From contig NZ_JACHCZ010000003.1 in assembly GCF_014207255.1 (NCBI RefSeq), positions 62,001-126,000 on the forward strand: DNA of 64,000 nucleotides, read 5' to 3'. Both the position numbers and the translations under genes were made by a program. Positions 7,696 to 16,434 of this stretch are shown here, piece after piece (positions within the stretch are counted from its first letter, which is position 1; every line of letters starts with the position of its first letter). The DNA comes from Pseudomonas sp. JAI120 (GTDB lineage Bacteria; Pseudomonadota; Gammaproteobacteria; Pseudomonadales; Pseudomonadaceae). The notes under the pieces are model-generated. The model saw only the letters and a program-made list of their open reading frames with translations. It was not told the DNA's origin and did not search any database.

Positions 7696-8646
7696 CTAAT
7701 ACCTTATCTTGAATGTCGGCGAATCCTCCGGCCTTAGCTGCCGGCGATCATAGATCCGGGTTGTGCTGATATTGGCATGCCCCAGCCATGCCTGGACCTT
7801 AGCAATATCGGCTTCGTGCTCCAGCGCATTGGTCGCAGCCGTGGCACGCAGGCCATGCACTCCCAACCCAGCGACATTGATACCTGCCGCCTTAGCATAG
7901 CTTCCGACCATTGCGTAGATTCCGTTGGCGGTTATGCCTGTGCCAGTAGAACGTCCGCGTAGCGGCACAAACAGCGGTGCCTGAGTGTCGTCCTGGTGAT
8001 GCCCGGAACGCTCCAGGTAAGCGTAAATACGATCGGCTGCGGTCGGGTGCAACGGCAAATAGCGCAGCTTGCCGCCTTTACCATGGATCTGCAGATGCTT
8101 GATACCCCTGCGCTCCTGGATATCGCTGACTCTCAACTGCGCGGCTTCCTCGCGGCGTAGGCCGTGATACAGCAGCACGGCCAGTAGTGCTCGATCACGG
8201 AGCCCCTTCAACGTGGTCACATCTGGTGAGTCGAGCAGCGCCTTGGCCTGGTGATCGCCCAGTGCCGGAGTTTTCCCTTCATTGGTTTCAATCCTGGGCC
8301 TTTTCACACCGTGCACCGGGTTGCCGCCGGCAACCGCATTACTCTCTAACAGATGATCGAACAGGCTGGCCAGCGCCGCGAGTTTACGCCGGATCGTGGC
8401 GCCGGCTAGGCCGCGCCCTTCGAGCTGGGTACGCCACGCGAGCACATGGGCCCGCGTCACGGCTCGAAACTCCTCCGCTGCAGACATTCCGACAAAGCTG
8501 CAGAAGTCCTCTAGGTCGCCCTGATAAGCACGCCGAGTGCGCGGGTTGTCGATATTGGCGAACCATTCGACCGCCGCCGGAACCTCAGCCAGGATCTGAA
8601 ATTCAGCGGCGGTCAGGCGGCTCCAACTCCTCACGGCTGGCAGCAT
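7696..8646 (-). CDS. Complete tyrosine recombinase (XerC/D-like phage integrase family)
   Basis: About 316 residues from the ATG at 8646; upstream in-frame starts at 8661 and 8691 give up to 331. It has the SAM-like core-binding domain (WFANIDNPRTRRAYQGDLED) and the full catalytic set: Arg in YHGLRREEA, Lys in IHGKGGK, His-Arg in HGLRATAA, His in LGHANISTT, and nucleophile Tyr in RIYDRR. The 8646 start lies one base after the stop of the HEPN-motif gene, suggesting translational coupling. Its length and Xer-like spacing suggest a cargo recombinase rather than the P4-type integrase expected at the tRNA end. Confidence 0.85.
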   Translation of the reverse strand: MLPAVRSWSRLTAAEFQILAEVPAAVEWFANIDNPRTRRAYQGDLEDFCSFVGMSAAEEFRAVTRAHVLAWRTQLEGRGLAGATIRRKLAALASLFDHLLESNAVAGGNPVHGVKRPRIETNEGKTPALGDHQAKALLDSPDVTTLKGLRDRALLAVLLYHGLRREEAAQLRVSDIQERRGIKHLQIHGKGGKLRYLPLHPTAADRIYAYLERSGHHQDDTQAPLFVPLRGRSTGTGITANGIYAMVGSYAKAAGINVAGLGVHGLRATAATNALEHEADIAKVQAWLGHANISTTRIYDRRQLRPEDSPTFKIRY

Positions 8647-8647
8647 G

Positions 8648-9397
8648 TTATGGCGTCCCATGATATTTACGATGCTTGGCTCGACAATCACCGATGAGGT
8701 TGCTGAGCAGAGAAGACCGTGAAGTGTTCGAACCCATATTTTTTTTGTTAAACCCAGGCAAAGGCCCGGTGTTTCCGATTAGCGCTTCGAGCTCTAAAGA
8801 AACCAGCACAAGGGTGGGAAACGAAGCTTGCACGTAGGATGCAAACTTTGTGGAATCGGCCTCTATCTCTTTGAGCGACTTTTCCACTTCCATCATCGAT
8901 TGCTCAGTCCAGCCTGAGGGAGACTCGGGGTCCGGCTGGTACCCAGGGAAAGGCTTTGACTTGTAATGTACGAGCTGATTTCGCGCTTTTATCAAGGTGC
9001 TCAGGTTGTTTAGTGCCGGGCCAGTCTTAACAAGCCCTCGGCCACAGACCAACTGGGGGATCACACTCCACTTGGAATTGAGATCAAGCTTATCCAGATC
9101 ATCCGTTGCCGTCGCATCTCCCAGATTGATCGCTGCCAACTCAAAGATCCCAGCCTCCAACGCCATTGCTGTGAAGACAATGCTGTTGATACCAAGCTTG
9201 GTCATCAGCTCATCCTGTTCAACTCTTTCCACGGAGTAACCATCGCAAGGCTCTGGTATACGGTTCTTCATTTCGCGCAGATAGGCGCCGTAAGCCTCCT
9301 CTGCCATCTCTGCAAACACACGTGTCAGGGTGCCGGCGCGAGCCCAGGTTTTCTGCACATGAAAGGTTTTTTCAAAGACTGCGGTGAAATCGTCCAT
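8648..9397 (-). CDS. HEPN-motif protein of unknown target
   Basis: 249 residues, largely helical. The decisive motif is RNQLVH (Arg139 to His144), an R-x4-H signature typical of HEPN ribonucleases and nucleotidyltransferase partners, followed by YKSKPFPGYQ. Helical regions before it (about 15-45, 70-95 and 125-140) fit the four-helix HEPN fold. HEPN proteins often act as toxins or abortive-infection effectors, usually with a cognate antitoxin; none is adjacent. Downstream is a coupled recombinase. A perfect 12-bp inverted repeat lies 18 bases before the start. The HEPN call rests on the motif and helical pattern only. Confidence 0.5.
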   Translation of the reverse strand: MDDFTAVFEKTFHVQKTWARAGTLTRVFAEMAEEAYGAYLREMKNRIPEPCDGYSVERVEQDELMTKLGINSIVFTAMALEAGIFELAAINLGDATATDDLDKLDLNSKWSVIPQLVCGRGLVKTGPALNNLSTLIKARNQLVHYKSKPFPGYQPDPESPSGWTEQSMMEVEKSLKEIEADSTKFASYVQASFPTLVLVSLELEALIGNTGPLPGFNKKNMGSNTSRSSLLSNLIGDCRAKHRKYHGTP

Positions 9398-9414
9398 CCG
9401 AAAGCGAATCCATT

Positions 9415-9444
9415 AAGTGGTGATAACGTATTTTATCACCACTT
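9415..9444. promoter_or_regulatory. 12-bp perfect inverted repeat upstream of the HEPN-motif gene
   Basis: aagtggtgataa and ttatcaccactt flank a six-base spacer (cgtatt). It lies in the promoter position of the leftward HEPN-motif gene. A third, related half-site (gatccactta) occurs at about 9462-9471. This suggests an operator with an additional half-site. It is not a terminator, since it lacks a T-tract and GC stem. Confidence 0.45.
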
Positions 9445-9975
9445 TCCATACACTAATCGTGTGATCCACTTAGCATCATCAATGATGCCGAGATCCGCGT
9501 TCTCAAGGTAAATTCCATTCCATGGCCATGGACGCAATCACCACTGCAAATTCAATACTGGAAAACCGGCCCACAACGGCAATATGATCCGCCAGCATTA
9601 AGGGACGTGGATCAATAAGAAGGGACCAGACGTGGTGGGGATGCTGCAGGTGGCCCTCAAGCTTTCACCGGTCACAGCTCTACACTGATTCCTGTGACCC
9701 CCACTGTTTCGGAAACCGGCCAACGGCCGTAAGACTATGCCAGGTGCGCAAGAACTCTCGCCGTGAGCGCACGGGTATCAAGCGCACCGTGGCCCCACCC
9801 AATCGTACGAATAGTGTCACCCGCGATGCAACCCACGACAGCCTCCCGAATGACGTGCTGGCTTATTTGGATCAAGGGCGGCATTCACAGGGTCGGCTCC
9901 TTATCGAACCAGCGGCAGTAGGTACGCAAGACCACTAAAGATGGGTCTGGTGAGCAACCTATGGGGTGTGCCGAC
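9445..9975. other. Region without a supported gene, probably decayed DNA
   Basis: No frame in either direction has a ribosome site, a plausible start and sensible composition. The best frame (9744-9938, plus) is short and Arg/Thr-rich and has no start context. The patchwork of coding-like codons interrupted by stops suggests remnants of mobile genes, but I could not name the source. Confidence 0.35.
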
Positions 9976-10016
9976 AAAAAAGGCCCCCACATCTGGCTTG
10001 ACTGTAGGGACCTTTT
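9976..10016 (-). terminator. Rho-independent terminator
   Basis: On the minus strand, aaaggtccctaca and tgtgggggcctttttt form a stem with an 11-base loop and a run of six T. It lies 31 bases after the stop of the small gene at 10047-10277. Confidence 0.8.
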
Positions 10017-10046
10017 GGACATAAGCGGTGTTATTTGTAACGTCGA

Positions 10047-10277
10047 TTATTTTTTCATTTTAACGCGCGACGGTGCAAGCAAGCCAAGCGGCGCCGCTGC
10101 GGGCTCAATCTCCGAGTCAGGCAACCCCAGCACATACACCGGCCCTATTTCTTCCTTGCCATTGTAAATGCGAGTACCACTGACCACTGCGACGATCATC
10201 CAGCCATCAGCCAAATACCTATTTACATCATCCTCGACAAAGGCTTCGTAGATCTGTGTGATTTTACCGTTCGACAT
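10047..10277 (-). CDS. Small conserved-looking hypothetical protein
   Basis: 76 residues from the ATG at 10277, chosen because an AAGGAAG box lies five bases upstream; a longer frame to 10373 has no such site and overlaps a terminator. The sequence (MSNGKITQIYEAFVEDDVNRY) reads as one compact alpha/beta domain: an N-terminal helix, then strands around GWMIVAVVSGTRI and IGPVYVLGLP. Its own terminator follows. Not recognised. Confidence 0.55.
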   Translation of the reverse strand: MSNGKITQIYEAFVEDDVNRYLADGWMIVAVVSGTRIYNGKEEIGPVYVLGLPDSEIEPAAAPLGLLAPSRVKMKK

Positions 10278-10345
10278 CACGACTTCCTTGGACTGCGATG
10301 GCCGTGCCCCCATGGCGCGGCCGGGGTTCAGAACTAATTCGGCAC

Positions 10346-10380
10346 AAAAAAGGGCTGACCCTATCAAGGCCAACCCCTTA
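10346..10380 (-). terminator. Rho-independent terminator of the toxin-antitoxin unit
   Basis: Minus strand: ggttggcc and ggtcagcc pair (one or two G-U) around a short loop and are followed by six T. It lies 25 bases past the antitoxin stop. Confidence 0.7.
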
Positions 10381-10404
10381 GCTTGCTTGACACGCCGCAG
10401 AAAC

Positions 10405-10692
10405 CTACGCGGCTTCTTTACGATTTACACGAATTTCAATTTGCAGGTCGGCACTGGCCAACAGATTGACGAGAGCATCGAGAGAATATTTATCAATTTT
10501 CCCTTTCAGCAAATCATTCAGCCGTGGCTGAGTGATATGCAGCCTCCGGGCTGCTTCAGTTTGCGATACATCCCAGGACTTTACTACTCGGGTGATCGCC
10601 CGCATCAATTTGGAACGAATGCGTAGGTTTTCGGCTTCTTCTGGCGTGTCAACCAACGCATCCCAGACACTGGTAGCGCGTTCGTTTGCCAT
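10405..10692 (-). CDS. HigA/XRE-family antitoxin
   Basis: 95 residues. The start at 10692 is preferred because of a GAGGG box eight bases upstream and because this family typically begins shortly before VWDALVDTPEEA; a frame to 10752 has no ribosome site. A lambda-repressor-type helix-turn-helix lies at about 44-75 (SQTEAARRLHITQPRLNDLL). It is the downstream partner of the RelE/HigB-like toxin and should bind and neutralise it and repress the unit's promoter. Toxin-first order is the HigBA arrangement. Confidence 0.8.
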   Translation of the reverse strand: MANERATSVWDALVDTPEEAENLRIRSKLMRAITRVVKSWDVSQTEAARRLHITQPRLNDLLKGKIDKYSLDALVNLLASADLQIEIRVNRKEAA

Positions 10693-10791
10693 AGGTTTTC
10701 CCTCACTAGGATTAGGTACTACTTTGAGTGTTTGTCTTGCATTATGTTTCATTAATTATGATTGAGTAGGGTCACAATTAGCAGCCTACCC

Positions 10792-10810
10792 CTTCACCTA
10801 AACGGTGAAG
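10792..10810. promoter_or_regulatory. Hairpin between toxin and antitoxin genes
   Basis: A perfect 7-bp stem (cttcacc/ggtgaag) with a five-base loop lies in the 145-base gap between the toxin stop and the antitoxin start. It may be an operator for the antitoxin repressor or an attenuator. An internal promoter for the antitoxin is likely, because the gap is unusually long for a TA pair. Confidence 0.4.
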
Positions 10811-10837
10811 AGGTGCCTGCCACGCTCCGCCCTGCGA

Positions 10838-11179
10838 TTATCCCAGCGAATTGAATCTGTCCTTGTATCTTTGCTCGGCCAGATCAATATCGCGCTTTTC
10901 CGTCTTTTGAGTGGTTTTTCGGAACGCATGCAATACGTAGATCGCATCCGGCCGATTCGCCACATAAAACACGCGAAAAGCCCCATCCTCGCATTTAATC
11001 CGAATCTCTTGGACACCCGGACCAACTGATTTCATCGGTTTCCAGTCGTCAGGCTCATCGCCTTCTTGCAGACCTTCCAACTGGTAGCCTGCTTGCTGCA
11101 TTGCTGATTTTGGGAAGTTCCGAAGATCTTCCAAACTACTACCTAGCCAAACAATTTCCTTCGGTTCTGCTCGTTTCAT
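10838..11179 (-). CDS. RelE/HigB-like (Gp49 family) toxin
   Basis: 113 residues, the usual size for the phage-derived Gp49-like branch of the RelE superfamily. Typical features are an N-terminal EIVWLGSSLEDLRNFP segment, a core strand block (QEIRIKCEDGAFRVFYVA), then IYVLHAFRKTTQKT. A strong GGAGG box precedes the ATG. These toxins cleave mRNA at the ribosome. The HTH antitoxin downstream confirms the assignment. It probably stabilises the island. Confidence 0.8.
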   Translation of the reverse strand: MKRAEPKEIVWLGSSLEDLRNFPKSAMQQAGYQLEGLQEGDEPDDWKPMKSVGPGVQEIRIKCEDGAFRVFYVANRPDAIYVLHAFRKTTQKTEKRDIDLAEQRYKDRFNSLG

Positions 11180-11313
11180 GGAACCTCCACGGTCGCCTTT
11201 GATGAGTTGGGACGTATCTACTAGACATGGTGCTGCTCCTCAGATGTGGTATGTACTGGGTGCGCCGCTTCCGAAAATATGGATTCACGCGACTGGTTCA
11301 CTCCAGCACGAAC

Positions 11314-11339
11314 ACTCTATATCGAGTTCGATATAGAGT
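11314..11339. repeat. 26-bp near-perfect palindrome in a gene-free gap
   Basis: actctatatcga and tcgatatagagt are perfect 12-bp inverted repeats separated by GT. It lies within the 312-base gap (11180-11491) between the toxin gene and the end of the large NTPase gene. There is no T-tract, so it is not a classical terminator. Binding by a dimeric repressor or recombinase is the natural reading. The rest of this gap shows nothing else. Confidence 0.6.
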
Positions 11340-11491
11340 CAACAGTGGGCTCACATTGGATGTGACTATTTCTGGAGGGGATTTTTTGCGGACAGATATC
11401 GGAAGTGGATGATGCTCAAAGCGCGGAGCTCTTCCCCGGTACGCACCAAGTTAGGTCACCAGTCCCATACCCACCTGCGTCGATAATCGTC

Positions 11492-14400
11492 TTATTCTCT
11501 GCGCTCTTCGATCGACTTTATCGCGTGCAAGGCAGCAATAGCGGATTGCGAATCGTCCATTAACAGCCGGAGTCCTGTTAGGTCACCTACAGAGCCGTAC
11601 CTACCTATGACACTGATGGCAAAGTTCAGTGTCTCGGAGTGATTCGTAAAGAATGCTCCATCGAAGTAGCCAGGCTGGATGCTAGGACTCTGGAGCGCCG
11701 CACGACATATCTCTAGTGCTTGATCGGGGAATGCACGAACCAATTCAACCGAGCGCCCCCCGCAAACGGAAATAGACCTGGAGATGGTGTAGAGAACCCC
11801 TACTGCTACGTCAGGGCTTGACTGAAGTACTTCGAGTGCTGATGCCGCCTGATTTTCCTCAAGCACAGAGCTAGCGTCCCGCCGCTGAAGCCAATGGTAA
11901 AGAACGCCACATGCGAGAAGCACATCCTCACGAGGCTCCCCTCCGAATCGAAGTGCTTCGACGGGTAGGTCATTCTTAAGGGCGCCAAGCGCCACGAAAG
12001 CAGCGACGAACGTTTCAATAGCTTGTTGAGGTAGCTTCGACTGCTGCGATGGTAGCTGAGTCCAGCGCATGATGTAGGGGATAGCAAGGCGATCTCCCTG
12101 CCGTGCAAGCTCATCAATAAGGGAGCTAAGAAAGAAATCGTCACCTTCAGCTCCTTCACATGCGAGACGCAGCAATGATAGCTGTTCTTGGGATGGCAAT
12201 TCCTCAAGTACCTGTATGTAGGCGCTGCTGAAGGGATGGTCGAATTGAGCGTTGTAGAACCCCCACGCTGCGCCGGGAGCCTCTGCGGACTCCGAAGACA
12301 GAATTTCGCATACTTGTAGACGAACACTCTCTACGTGCTGATCTTCCTCTTCTTGCAAAGCGTCCAGCCCGCTGAGTGCCTCAATGGCTGTTTGGACTAA
12401 CCATGGATGCAGATCAGGCAGGAGATCTTGGAGTGCATCGACGTAACCTTTCCGGATAGGGTCCGGGACTTCACGAAGGGCATGAGCGTAATCGAGAAGA
12501 TCGAGGCGGACATGATAGGGAAGAAATTTCCAACGCTCTTGTTGGAGATGCGGCAATACGTACTGGGCGAAGCTATTCCGAATCTCATATGCTTGGCGTG
12601 ATAGCGCTAGAGCGAAGTAAAGTTGCCCAGGTAACTCGACCTCGCGCCATGCAAGTTCCAGTGGTGAAGCCAAAGCTGAAGTGCCAGCTCTGCGTAAAGA
12701 GAGAAAGCCGCTATGGAGGGCCGAGGCTACGCGGGTGAGGCCTACTCTCTCTGAGCCGAACAGGTACGTGACCGCGAACAGGCCACTGCGAATGTTGACC
12801 TGCTTCTCCACTGCTTCCGGATGCAGCCTCCGGAATTCGGCGGCGAGAGTGGCATCCATACTCTTCACCGCGCCGAGTACCTCCTTGATCCAGCGTCCTT
12901 CTGCCATCCCCGCCGTGAGTACTGAAAGAAGTGAAAAGTCTCGATCTGACCAAGCTGTGAGGCTGCTAGGGTCGACCGCCACATTCCACCAACGGTCCGC
13001 AGTGACCTCAAACCTCAGCCGCGTTGCCTCCTCGGTGAGTCGCGCCGGGAGAGCAGTTATCGCATCTGTGATGAGAAAACGCGCCGCATTGCCACATTCA
13101 CCAATTAAACATGCTTCCAATAATTTACTGTCAGATACCCTACTGAGGATTGTCGCTAGCAGCGTCTCGTCTTCGATAGCACCAATGATAAATGGACGTA
13201 GGGCACCGTATTTCGGTACTGCAAGGGCGGCTAGGATCGCGCAATCGTCGTGGCCTATCTTGCGGACTAGAGCCTCGGTTGCAAAGACATTGAGGTACAT
13301 CTCGTGGCAAAGGCTCACACGATCACCCCGCAAGTTTAGGACGCCTGAGCCTTGAGCCTGCCGCAGCGTCGAGGCCGGTAGGACGAGCTCAGCTAGGAGC
13401 CGATCCACCTCCCTGATCGACAAGCTGAATGTCATACGGTCCAACAGTCGCCCGGCTATTGCGGAAAGCAGGCGTATGCCATCGGTGGCGGAGTCACCTA
13501 GCTTACATCGCACGAAATAGTCAAAAAGCGCGAACCTGCTCGAAGATTGCGAAATCTCACGCCCAATTTGGCCAACGAGGTCCGCCTCGATACCAGTGGT
13601 GGCCGCCTCAAGGAGGGGAATTAGGGATGCATCTGAGGACAGGTTGATATTCGCAATTTTCGCCTTCAGCTCATTCCCAGGCCGTCCGACGCTAACATGC
13701 CGAAGCTGCAGCAGGTCGGGCCGCTCAATATCAATCTGTGATGTGATTACAATCAGCGCGTCGTATCTGACCGACGCAGCGCGAAGAGCCCTTGTGAGTT
13801 GAACCCTGCTAGCTTCCTGACACTCGTTGTAGCCATCGACAAAAACTGCAATCGATCGGGACATATGCCGAGCAGCAGCAATCAGGGCCGCAGCGGATCG
13901 TAGGTCAAGTAGTGCGGCTTCGCGATCTAGCGATCTAACCAACTGGCCGTCGAAGGACTTGCAATCAATTAAGACAGGGATAATACCTCTAGCAACAACG
14001 CGGTTGGCAAGGCAGAGGGAAAGCAATGTCTTTCCACAACCTGAAGGACCGCGAATCAGTAGGTCCGAGCGATCGCGCAAGAGCGCGACCTCGATGTCAC
14101 CGAACTCGTAAGCCTGTCCCTCATGATCGTAGATGTCCGACACGTATCGTGCGGCTATCGGCCCATAGGTGGCCTCAAATGCGCTCGTATAACGATGCAG
14201 GGATTGTTCCGCGTCGAGCAGACGCGTGTCGAACGCGCTCTCTATATTGGTTATCCGCTGAAGGCCGTGCACTTCAGCAAAATGATGCCAACGGTCAGTA
14301 CTCCACCGGAGCGTGGAGCACTGGCCGATCAGTGCTGAGAGCTCGTCAAGATTACTGAGGCTAACTTTGGGGTCGCTTGTAGGAAGATCAGAGCCGGTAG

Positions 14401-14794
14401 GCAGTAGGGGGGTGAATATCACGCAAGCATTGGGGTATCCAGACAACGAGGCATCGCTTGATCGCATGACATCACGTAATAGGTTCTTAGCCTGAAGAAC
14501 CTGAAGATAAGCGTTTCGATAGGGCTTCCACCGCCCTGTCCGCGTCAATGCAGCCCAGTCACCGTTATAATTTCCACGCAGTGGGTATGAAGCCCCTTTC
14601 GCCTCGATGACTAAGGTGAGCTGATCGGTACCTATAAGGAAGTCGAGTTGACGACCACCTATATGCAGGTTTGCAAACACCGTTGCAGGAACGGCACGCT
14701 CCTCCAGTATTGCTAGGAGAGTCCGAAGCACTACTCGTTCAGATTCTTCCTCTATGGGGGCGCCGATGTAGAGGGCGATAGTGCTTAAAAGCAT
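11492..14794 (-). CDS. NERD nuclease - STAND/NACHT-like NTPase - helical repeat protein (putative anti-phage defence)
   Basis: 1100 residues. Residues 20-110 match a nuclease-related (NERD, PD-(D/E)xK-type) domain: acidic Asp51 in RQLDFLI, Glu64 and Lys66 in VIEAKG, and a distal motif around YRNAYLQVLQAKNLL. Residues 249-256 are a Walker A loop (GPSGCGKT) and 315-324 a Walker B with the STAND/NACHT-like signature IAVFVDGYNE. From about 480 to the end the chain is a long run of Leu/Ala-rich helices, as in HEAT or TPR sensor regions. Effector-NTPase-repeat order is that of Avs and bacterial NACHT immune proteins, where the repeats sense a phage product and the N-terminal effector cuts nucleic acid. 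A single-gene system is likely. An AGAGG box precedes the ATG. The defence role is inferred. Confidence 0.75.
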   Translation of the reverse strand: MLLSTIALYIGAPIEEESERVVLRTLLAILEERAVPATVFANLHIGGRQLDFLIGTDQLTLVIEAKGASYPLRGNYNGDWAALTRTGRWKPYRNAYLQVLQAKNLLRDVMRSSDASLSGYPNACVIFTPLLPTGSDLPTSDPKVSLSNLDELSALIGQCSTLRWSTDRWHHFAEVHGLQRITNIESAFDTRLLDAEQSLHRYTSAFEATYGPIAARYVSDIYDHEGQAYEFGDIEVALLRDRSDLLIRGPSGCGKTLLSLCLANRVVARGIIPVLIDCKSFDGQLVRSLDREAALLDLRSAAALIAAARHMSRSIAVFVDGYNECQEASRVQLTRALRAASVRYDALIVITSQIDIERPDLLQLRHVSVGRPGNELKAKIANINLSSDASLIPLLEAATTGIEADLVGQIGREISQSSSRFALFDYFVRCKLGDSATDGIRLLSAIAGRLLDRMTFSLSIREVDRLLAELVLPASTLRQAQGSGVLNLRGDRVSLCHEMYLNVFATEALVRKIGHDDCAILAALAVPKYGALRPFIIGAIEDETLLATILSRVSDSKLLEACLIGECGNAARFLITDAITALPARLTEEATRLRFEVTADRWWNVAVDPSSLTAWSDRDFSLLSVLTAGMAEGRWIKEVLGAVKSMDATLAAEFRRLHPEAVEKQVNIRSGLFAVTYLFGSERVGLTRVASALHSGFLSLRRAGTSALASPLELAWREVELPGQLYFALALSRQAYEIRNSFAQYVLPHLQQERWKFLPYHVRLDLLDYAHALREVPDPIRKGYVDALQDLLPDLHPWLVQTAIEALSGLDALQEEEDQHVESVRLQVCEILSSESAEAPGAAWGFYNAQFDHPFSSAYIQVLEELPSQEQLSLLRLACEGAEGDDFFLSSLIDELARQGDRLAIPYIMRWTQLPSQQSKLPQQAIETFVAAFVALGALKNDLPVEALRFGGEPREDVLLACGVLYHWLQRRDASSVLEENQAASALEVLQSSPDVAVGVLYTISRSISVCGGRSVELVRAFPDQALEICRAALQSPSIQPGYFDGAFFTNHSETLNFAISVIGRYGSVGDLTGLRLLMDDSQSAIAALHAIKSIEERRE

Positions 14795-15061
14795 GCGTGC
14801 CTCTGGTCAATATTTGTTTCGGCCCCAGAGCTGCGAAAATTGGTTAGCGTTAATATTTCAACAAACATCGCCATACAACGGGGCCTCCCTACATATAGCA
14901 TCCAAAATCGACTAGGACCTTTCAGCACACCATCGGCACTCATGGCCAAACGATACTATGCGTACTCCTCCTTGTCCCTAATCCTTCGAGGCTCAATGTC
15001 GGCCTTGGTTGTGGCTTCAACCGGTCGCGATAGGCTGAAATCGGCCAAAAGTGGTTGCTCA

Positions 15062-15310
15062 CTATCTGAGGAAACCGCGGCGACTCAGTGTGCCCGCCTC
15101 TACCCCGCGGCCTCCCGCCAACATTCCAACAGGCTCTTCAAGCGTGCTCCGGGCTGCAATATTTAAAAAGCGTCCGCCTGTCACAGATCGGGTGGCAAGG
15201 ATTGCCCTCGCCTCCTTGATGACCTGTTCCATAATCTGCCACTTGTTCGTTCTGACCTTCCGACGCCCTTTCATTTCGACCTCATCCGCCCGAATCACCA
15301 AAGTAATCAT
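15062..15310 (-). CDS. Small basic hypothetical protein
   Basis: 82 residues, overlapping the end of the upstream zinc-binding gene by 29 bases. The first 60 residues (ITLVIRADEVEMKGRRK, then a helix around WQIMEQVIKEARAIL) look protein-like; the Gly/Arg-rich tail is less so. There is only a weak GAGAA before the ATG. If real, it is co-translated with the gene before it. Unrecognised. Confidence 0.35.
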   Translation of the reverse strand: MITLVIRADEVEMKGRRKVRTNKWQIMEQVIKEARAILATRSVTGGRFLNIAARSTLEEPVGMLAGGRGVEAGTLSRRGFLR

Positions 15311-15593
15311 TTCTCGCTACGAGCCCTAGATCCTCCGATAAATCAGCGCCGTCGTCCGCACTGAATACATTCTGAATTCGCCGCTCTTGACGAAGATATG
15401 CCAGTGCTTGAAAAAAGCAGCCCTCACAGAGATGTACTTCGTAACGCTCACCGTCGTGGGAAGAGCCGAAGCCCCATTTCGCCTGAAGAGAGCCAAACTG
15501 GAACCCACCCATATCTACGCGAGTGGATGCGTCGCACACATCGCATCTGACATCAATGACTGTCTCGACTTCGACTCGTCCGATAGTTTTCAT
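15282..15593 (-). CDS. Small zinc-binding protein (two CxxC pairs)
   Basis: 103 residues from the ATG at 15593, which has a GAGGTG box seven bases upstream; a frame to 15617 does not. Two cysteine pairs, CDVC (about 19-22) and CEGC (about 57-60), are spaced as in a zinc ribbon. The sequence between them (GGFQFGSLQAKWGFGSSHDG) fits a beta-ribbon. The C-terminal half is helical then acidic. Such single-ribbon proteins recur in Pseudomonas accessory DNA. Role unknown. Confidence 0.55.
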   Translation of the reverse strand: MKTIGRVEVETVIDVRCDVCDASTRVDMGGFQFGSLQAKWGFGSSHDGERYEVHLCEGCFFQALAYLRQERRIQNVFSADDGADLSEDLGLVARNDYFGDSGG

Positions 15594-16434
15594 TGCCGAC
15601 ACCTCAATTCGCCCCATGCCCAGCTTTCATAGTCACGACGACATCGCCAAAAAGCGCCAGATACCGACGTGACTAAATAAAATCTAGCCTAGGGCGGGTC
15701 CTACGATTTTGTCACGAACGGCCATTGAGTCAGCCTATCTCGAGCTTCATCAAGAGTCTGCGAGTCGCATCGCGGTTGATGACGCCGCGCTCCATGCCTC
15801 ACAGCGTATAGAAATACTAACGCGCATCCTTTGAACCTGGTTTATTGCTGCAATTGAGCCGTTTTTTGTGCAAAAAAACGTAGTTTTAGCTAGGCCATTT
15901 ATTAGTGGTGCGGTTGAGGTGTGCTAAAGGGAAAAAGCCGGACCCTTGGGGGAAGTGAGCGGTGGTTGGTGGGCATCACGGCGTGGATGAGTGCTTTTTT
16001 GGACAGCTGTCCTAGGGTGCGCAATGGGGTACTGGATGGGTGTCTTCGGGGCATTCAAGGGAATCCATAAGGCATTAGCGGTGCTTTGGTGGTGCTAAGC
16101 GGGAATTAGAAGGGGCCTCGTCACCCCCGCTTTGGTCCAAAACAGCGAAAAAGCGCTTTAAGCGCTAAGGTCCGCACAAAAAAAGGCTCCATTGCCCTTC
16201 GGGTCCGTCGTTTGATACAGGCCCCTAGTTTAATCAGCAGAGGAACCAGCACCTGGGAACCAGGCTTAGGCATCCGCAGCAGCGGAGGAGTCCTATAAGT
16301 ACATTGGCGGTACAGTCCCCAGTCGTAACCACTTTTACAAAACTGGCAAAAACTCAGCGTTAACAGAAGGTTAGCCCTGTTGTACCTTTGCCTACCCTCG
16401 CCTAGACTTACATGGCCTCGGAGTGTCATTCGGT
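15594..16434. other. Non-coding right end of the island
   Basis: 841 bases without a supported gene. It contains two perfect palindromes: ggacagctgtcc (16001-16012) and agcgctttaagcgct (16152-16166). The only long frame here (minus, 16121-16456) runs through the tRNA fragment and is not credible. The position next to the attachment site suggests arm-type sites for integrase or excisionase, but that is inference. Confidence 0.45.

Noticed and set aside
9744..9938. 64-residue frame in the decayed region
   Set aside because: No ribosome site and no recognisable family; treated as remnant DNA.
11227..11412. 61-residue plus-strand frame over the palindrome
   Set aside because: Short, no ribosome site, and the palindrome better explains the sequence.
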